DNA from: Flammeovirgaceae bacterium
Lineage (GTDB): Bacteria; Bacteroidota; Bacteroidia; Cytophagales; Cyclobacteriaceae
Assembly: GCA_022616575.1 (NCBI GenBank)
Contig: JAKEEN010000257.1
Span: 1-8,728 of the forward strand
Direction: 5' to 3'
DNA length: 8,728 nt
Under the pieces are notes generated by a model. That model was not told the origin of the DNA, searched no databases, and saw nothing but the letters and a program-made list of their open reading frames with translations. Positions 6,055 through 8,728 of this stretch are shown in pieces; within the stretch, counting starts at the first letter, position 1, and every line of letters begins with the position of its first letter. Position numbers and translations under genes: made by a program.

Positions 6055-7695
6055 ATGAAACGAAGAGATTTTATTCAGATGGCGGGTTTAAGTGCGGGTG
6101 GTATGATGTTACCCTTCACTTCGCTTGCCAATGAAGTTGATCTGCAACGCTTGCTTGATCCGCCCATGGATACTAGCCAGAAAAAGAAACTGGCTGATAT
6201 TGCCCTCAATACTACCAAAGCTTTGGGTGCAACCTATACCGATGTGCGCATTGGGAGATATCTTAACCAGTTTGTGATTACGCGTGAAAAGAAAGTTCAA
6301 AACATTGTAAATACAGAGTCATTCGGAACAGGCATTCGCGTAATTGTAAACGGTACCTGGGGATTTTCCGCCAGCAATGACGTGACACCGGATGGAATAA
6401 AACGTGCGGCCGAAAGAGCCGTTGCCATCGCTAAAGCAAATTCAAAATTTCAAAAAGAACCTGTTCGGCTTGCCTCCTGTCCTTCGCATGGTGAAGTAAG
6501 CTGGAAGACACCCATCAAGAAAAACGGTTTTGAAATCCTAGTAAAAGACAAGGTGGATTTACTGATGGCCGCCAATGCCAAGGCACTGGAAAAAGGAGCC
6601 TCTTTTGTCAACAGCCAGATTTTTATGGTGAATGAGCAAAAATATTTTGCTTCCTCCGAAGGTTCTTACATCGATCAAGACATTTACAGAATACAACCTG
6701 GTTTTGCCGTAACGATGACCGACCGTCAGTCCGGTCAGTTTAAAACACGTACCTCCTTCAGTGCCCCGATGGGGTTGGGGTATGAGTATCTTGATGCACG
6801 TTCTGAAGATAAAATTCAGGCTCCGGGTGGCATCACTCTTTACAACAAATCATACGATATTATAGAAGATGCAGGTTTAGCAGCCGAACAGGTTAAACAA
6901 ATGATTGCCGCAAAATCAGTTGAGCCTGGAAAATATGATTTAGTACTAGAGCCCTCTCATTTGTGGCTCACCATTCATGAATCTGTAGGCCACCCTACAG
7001 AACTCGATCGTGTACTTGGCTATGAGGCTAACTATGCTGGCACCAGCTTCCTGACATTAGATAAATGGGAATCTAAAAAATTCAACTTCGGTAGTAAGAT
7101 TGTAAATGTTAGGGCGGATAAAACGGAAGTGAGTTCACTCGGTGCTGTTGGCTATGATGATGAGGGTGTAAAATGCAAATCGTGGGATTTGATCAAAGAT
7201 GGTATTTTGATTGACTACCAGGCTATTCGCGATCAGGCGCATATTATCGGCAAGCAAGAATCACATGGCTGTTGCTATTCGCAGAGCTGGGCAGATGTGC
7301 AGTTTCAACGCATGCCCAATGTTTCATTGCAACCAGGTAAAGAAGATTTGACTCCACAACAAATGATTGCCGGTGTTGAGAAAGGAATTTACATCGTAAA
7401 AGATTCCTCTTTCTCCATCGACCAGCAACGTTATAATTTTCAGTTTGGGGGTGTCTTATTTTTCGAAATTAAAAATGGAAAAATTGAGGGCATGCTAAAG
7501 GACGTTGCCTATCAGGCTAACTCACAAGATTTCTGGAACTCGTGTGTTCAAATCTGCGATCAACGTGACTACCGCTTAGGCGGAGCTTTCAATGATGGCA
7601 AAGGACAACCGGGACAATCCAATGCAGTTTCTCACGGTTCAGCGACTGCCCGCTTTAACGGTATCAATGTAATTAACACAGGAAGAAATATTTAG
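6055..7695 (+). CDS. tldD: TldD-type zinc metalloprotease with Tat-like leader, second copy
   Basis: A paralogue of the preceding gene, also 546 residues. HESVGH falls at 308-313, Cys406-Cys407 and Asp514 at identical positions, so the two align without net gaps. In the first 100 residues I count 29 differences, about 71% identity. The leader MKRRDFIQMAGLSAGGMMLP keeps Arg3-Arg4 and is followed by SLANE, a weak candidate for signal cleavage. Every landmark of the first copy is kept (GATYTDVRIGRY, GYEANYAGTSF, SHGCCYSQSW, NTGRNI at the end). The second copy should therefore be catalytically competent if the first is. Differences cluster in residues 21-60 and in parts of the middle, which could mean altered substrate or partner choice. 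It is placed between tldD and the tldE-like gene on the same strand with gaps of 95 and 90 bases, both filled by TAAC repeats, and is likely one operon with them. Confidence 0.92.
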   Translation: MKRRDFIQMAGLSAGGMMLPFTSLANEVDLQRLLDPPMDTSQKKKLADIALNTTKALGATYTDVRIGRYLNQFVITREKKVQNIVNTESFGTGIRVIVNGTWGFSASNDVTPDGIKRAAERAVAIAKANSKFQKEPVRLASCPSHGEVSWKTPIKKNGFEILVKDKVDLLMAANAKALEKGASFVNSQIFMVNEQKYFASSEGSYIDQDIYRIQPGFAVTMTDRQSGQFKTRTSFSAPMGLGYEYLDARSEDKIQAPGGITLYNKSYDIIEDAGLAAEQVKQMIAAKSVEPGKYDLVLEPSHLWLTIHESVGHPTELDRVLGYEANYAGTSFLTLDKWESKKFNFGSKIVNVRADKTEVSSLGAVGYDDEGVKCKSWDLIKDGILIDYQAIRDQAHIIGKQESHGCCYSQSWADVQFQRMPNVSLQPGKEDLTPQQMIAGVEKGIYIVKDSSFSIDQQRYNFQFGGVLFFEIKNGKIEGMLKDVAYQANSQDFWNSCVQICDQRDYRLGGAFNDGKGQPGQSNAVSHGSATARFNGINVINTGRNI

Positions 7696-7697
7696 AG

Positions 7698-7778
7698 GTT
7701 ATCAGTTATCTGTTAAAAGGTAACTGGATAACTTATATGTTAAAGAAATATAACTGATAACTATTAACTGATAACGAC
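7698..7778. repeat. Opposed GTTA / TAAC heptad arrays between tldD and the tldE-like gene
   Basis: GTTA recurs at 7698, 7705 and 7712 and TAAC at 7751, 7758, 7765 and 7772, all exactly 7 bp apart; TAAC at 7721 and 7729 and GTTA at 7739 lie between. A perfect 12-bp inverted repeat joins 7698-7709 with 7750-7761. A smaller hairpin is possible at 7705-7732. GTTATCTGTTAA at 7705-7716 also occurs at 1129-1140. The array fills nearly the whole 90-base gap and ends seven bases before the next ATG. Confidence 0.75.
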
Positions 7779-7785
7779 AAAAGAT

Positions 7786-8728
7786 ATGGCCATACTTTCA
7801 AAAGAAGAAGCAAAGAAGATACTTGAAAAAGTAGTGAGTTTCTCCAAAGCGGATGGATGCTCGGTAAGTCTGAATGGAAATAACCGGGGTAACATCCGAT
7901 ATGCACGCAATAGCGTATCCACTGCGGGTGAAAACAATAATATCGTGTTGGGTGTCCAATCGTATTATGGTAAGAAGTCGGGCTCAGCCACAATTAATGA
8001 ATTTGACGATGCCTCGTTAGAGAAAATTGTGAGACGCTCGGAAGAGTTGGCACAACTCGCTCCTGAGAATCCGGAGTTTATGGAGCCGCTTCCACAACAA
8101 ACCTATGGGGGCGACTCCAAGACCTTCGCTGAAGCAACCGCTAAAATCACTCCTGAGTATAGGGCACAGGCCGCAGCCGATAGTATTAACCCAGCTGTTT
8201 CAAAAGATGTAACTGCTGCGGGTTACCTGGAAGACAGCAGTGGTTTTAGCGCCATTATGAATAACAAAGGTCTGTTTGCTTATAATAAATCAACCAGTGT
8301 TGACTTCACGGTAACCATGCGCAGCAATGATGGTACAGGCTCAGGTTGGGCTGCCAAAGACCTGACAGATATAAGTAAACTGAATGCTGGCGAAACTTCA
8401 CGAAAGGCCATAGATAAAGCATTGTTGTCCCGCAATCCAAAAGCGATAGAGCCAGGCAAATACACCGTTGTGTTGGAAGCTTCCGCTTCCGCGGATTTGC
8501 TCCGCCTTATGCTCAATATGAATGCCCGACAGGCCGATGAGGGCCGTAGTTTTTATGCAAAGAAAGGTGGTGGCACAAAGCTGGGAGAAAAGATTGTTGA
8601 CGAACGTGTCAACATTTACACCGATCCTTGGAATGATGAAGTTCCAGCATCACCCTGGTCGGGAGATGGTCAGGCCAGAAAGAAAATGGACCTGATTAAA
8701 AACGGTGTTGTCTCCAATCTTTTTTATG
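7786..8728 (+). CDS. TldE/PmbA-type partner of TldD, 5' part; runs off the window
   Basis: The reading frame opens at ATG 7786 and is unbroken to the window end, giving 314 codons with no stop. The product MAILSKEEAKKILEKVV... has a TldD/PmbA-like N-terminal half and then IEPGKYTVVLEASASADLLRLML (221-243). This aligns with the VEPGKYDLVLEPNHLGLTIHESVGH region of the two TldD genes upstream. At the HExxxH position it reads RLMLNM (240-245), so no zinc site is present. That is the hallmark of the TldE/PmbA subunit, which pairs with TldD and has no metal of its own. No signal peptide or twin-arginine motif is visible, unlike its neighbours. The start is supported by the conserved N-terminal helix and by the preceding repeat-filled gap. 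The C-terminal third or so lies outside, so completeness cannot be judged. Not a pseudogene on present evidence. Confidence 0.85.
   Translation, partial: MAILSKEEAKKILEKVVSFSKADGCSVSLNGNNRGNIRYARNSVSTAGENNNIVLGVQSYYGKKSGSATINEFDDASLEKIVRRSEELAQLAPENPEFMEPLPQQTYGGDSKTFAEATAKITPEYRAQAAADSINPAVSKDVTAAGYLEDSSGFSAIMNNKGLFAYNKSTSVDFTVTMRSNDGTGSGWAAKDLTDISKLNAGETSRKAIDKALLSRNPKAIEPGKYTVVLEASASADLLRLMLNMNARQADEGRSFYAKKGGGTKLGEKIVDERVNIYTDPWNDEVPASPWSGDGQARKKMDLIKNGVVSNLFY

Noticed and set aside
7733..7993. An 86-codon open frame on the minus strand across the tldD-tldE gap
   Set aside because: It overlaps the well-supported start of the tldE-like gene, runs through the repeat array and has no recognisable domain.
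7786..8728. A decayed tldD copy, because HExxxH is missing
   Set aside because: The frame is open throughout and loss of the motif is the normal state of TldE/PmbA subunits.

Overview
The window reads as ordinary chromosome of a member of the Bacteroidota, probably Cytophagales-like. The evidence is an AT-leaning composition, starts without Shine-Dalgarno sequences, a -7 type TAnnTTTG box in front of at least one gene, and Bacteroidota-style proteins: a sulfurtransferase with a CFIGQTA loop, a membrane-anchored S41 protease of about 540 residues, and TldD proteins with twin-arginine leaders. This assignment is inference; the window holds no rRNA or other phylogenetic marker. I see no mobile element, CRISPR array, tRNA or rRNA.

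Layout. Positions 1-462 (+) hold the 3' end of a thiosulfate/3-mercaptopyruvate-type sulfurtransferase. It converges on a leftward group: def (peptide deformylase, 548-1102), ruvX/yqgF (1206-1622) and a hemerythrin-like di-iron protein related to the RIC/YtfE/ScdA repair proteins (1666-2421). A short divergent promoter region (2422-2522) separates this group from a rightward S41 C-terminal processing protease (2523-4148). Next come two tandem TldD-type metalloprotease paralogues of exactly equal length (4319-5959 and 6055-7695). Last is the 5' part of a TldE/PmbA-type partner without the HExxxH motif (7786 to the window end). No stretch longer than about 170 bases lacks a gene.

How the genes work together. 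The clearest functional unit is tldD-tldD-tldE. In the known TldD/TldE (PmbA) system one zinc-bearing and one metal-free subunit form a protease that digests unfolded or modified peptides. Here one inert partner sits beside two candidate catalytic subunits. Both catalytic subunits carry Tat-like leaders and the partner carries none. The leftward group is housekeeping: N-terminal formyl removal, Holliday-junction/rRNA processing, and probably iron-centre repair or NO/O2 sensing.

The most unusual signal is between the genes. Almost every gap contains degenerate repeats phased at 7 bp, in which a 4-base core recurs every seven bases: GTTA/TAAC in most gaps, GAAT/ATTC in others. The two orientations face each other, so each gap becomes an imperfect inverted repeat. 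The best cases are 464-539, 1122-1220, 6014-6048 and 7698-7778. They resemble the short tandem heptamer repeats known from cyanobacteria, but here they form opposed arrays. I do not recognise them as a named element.
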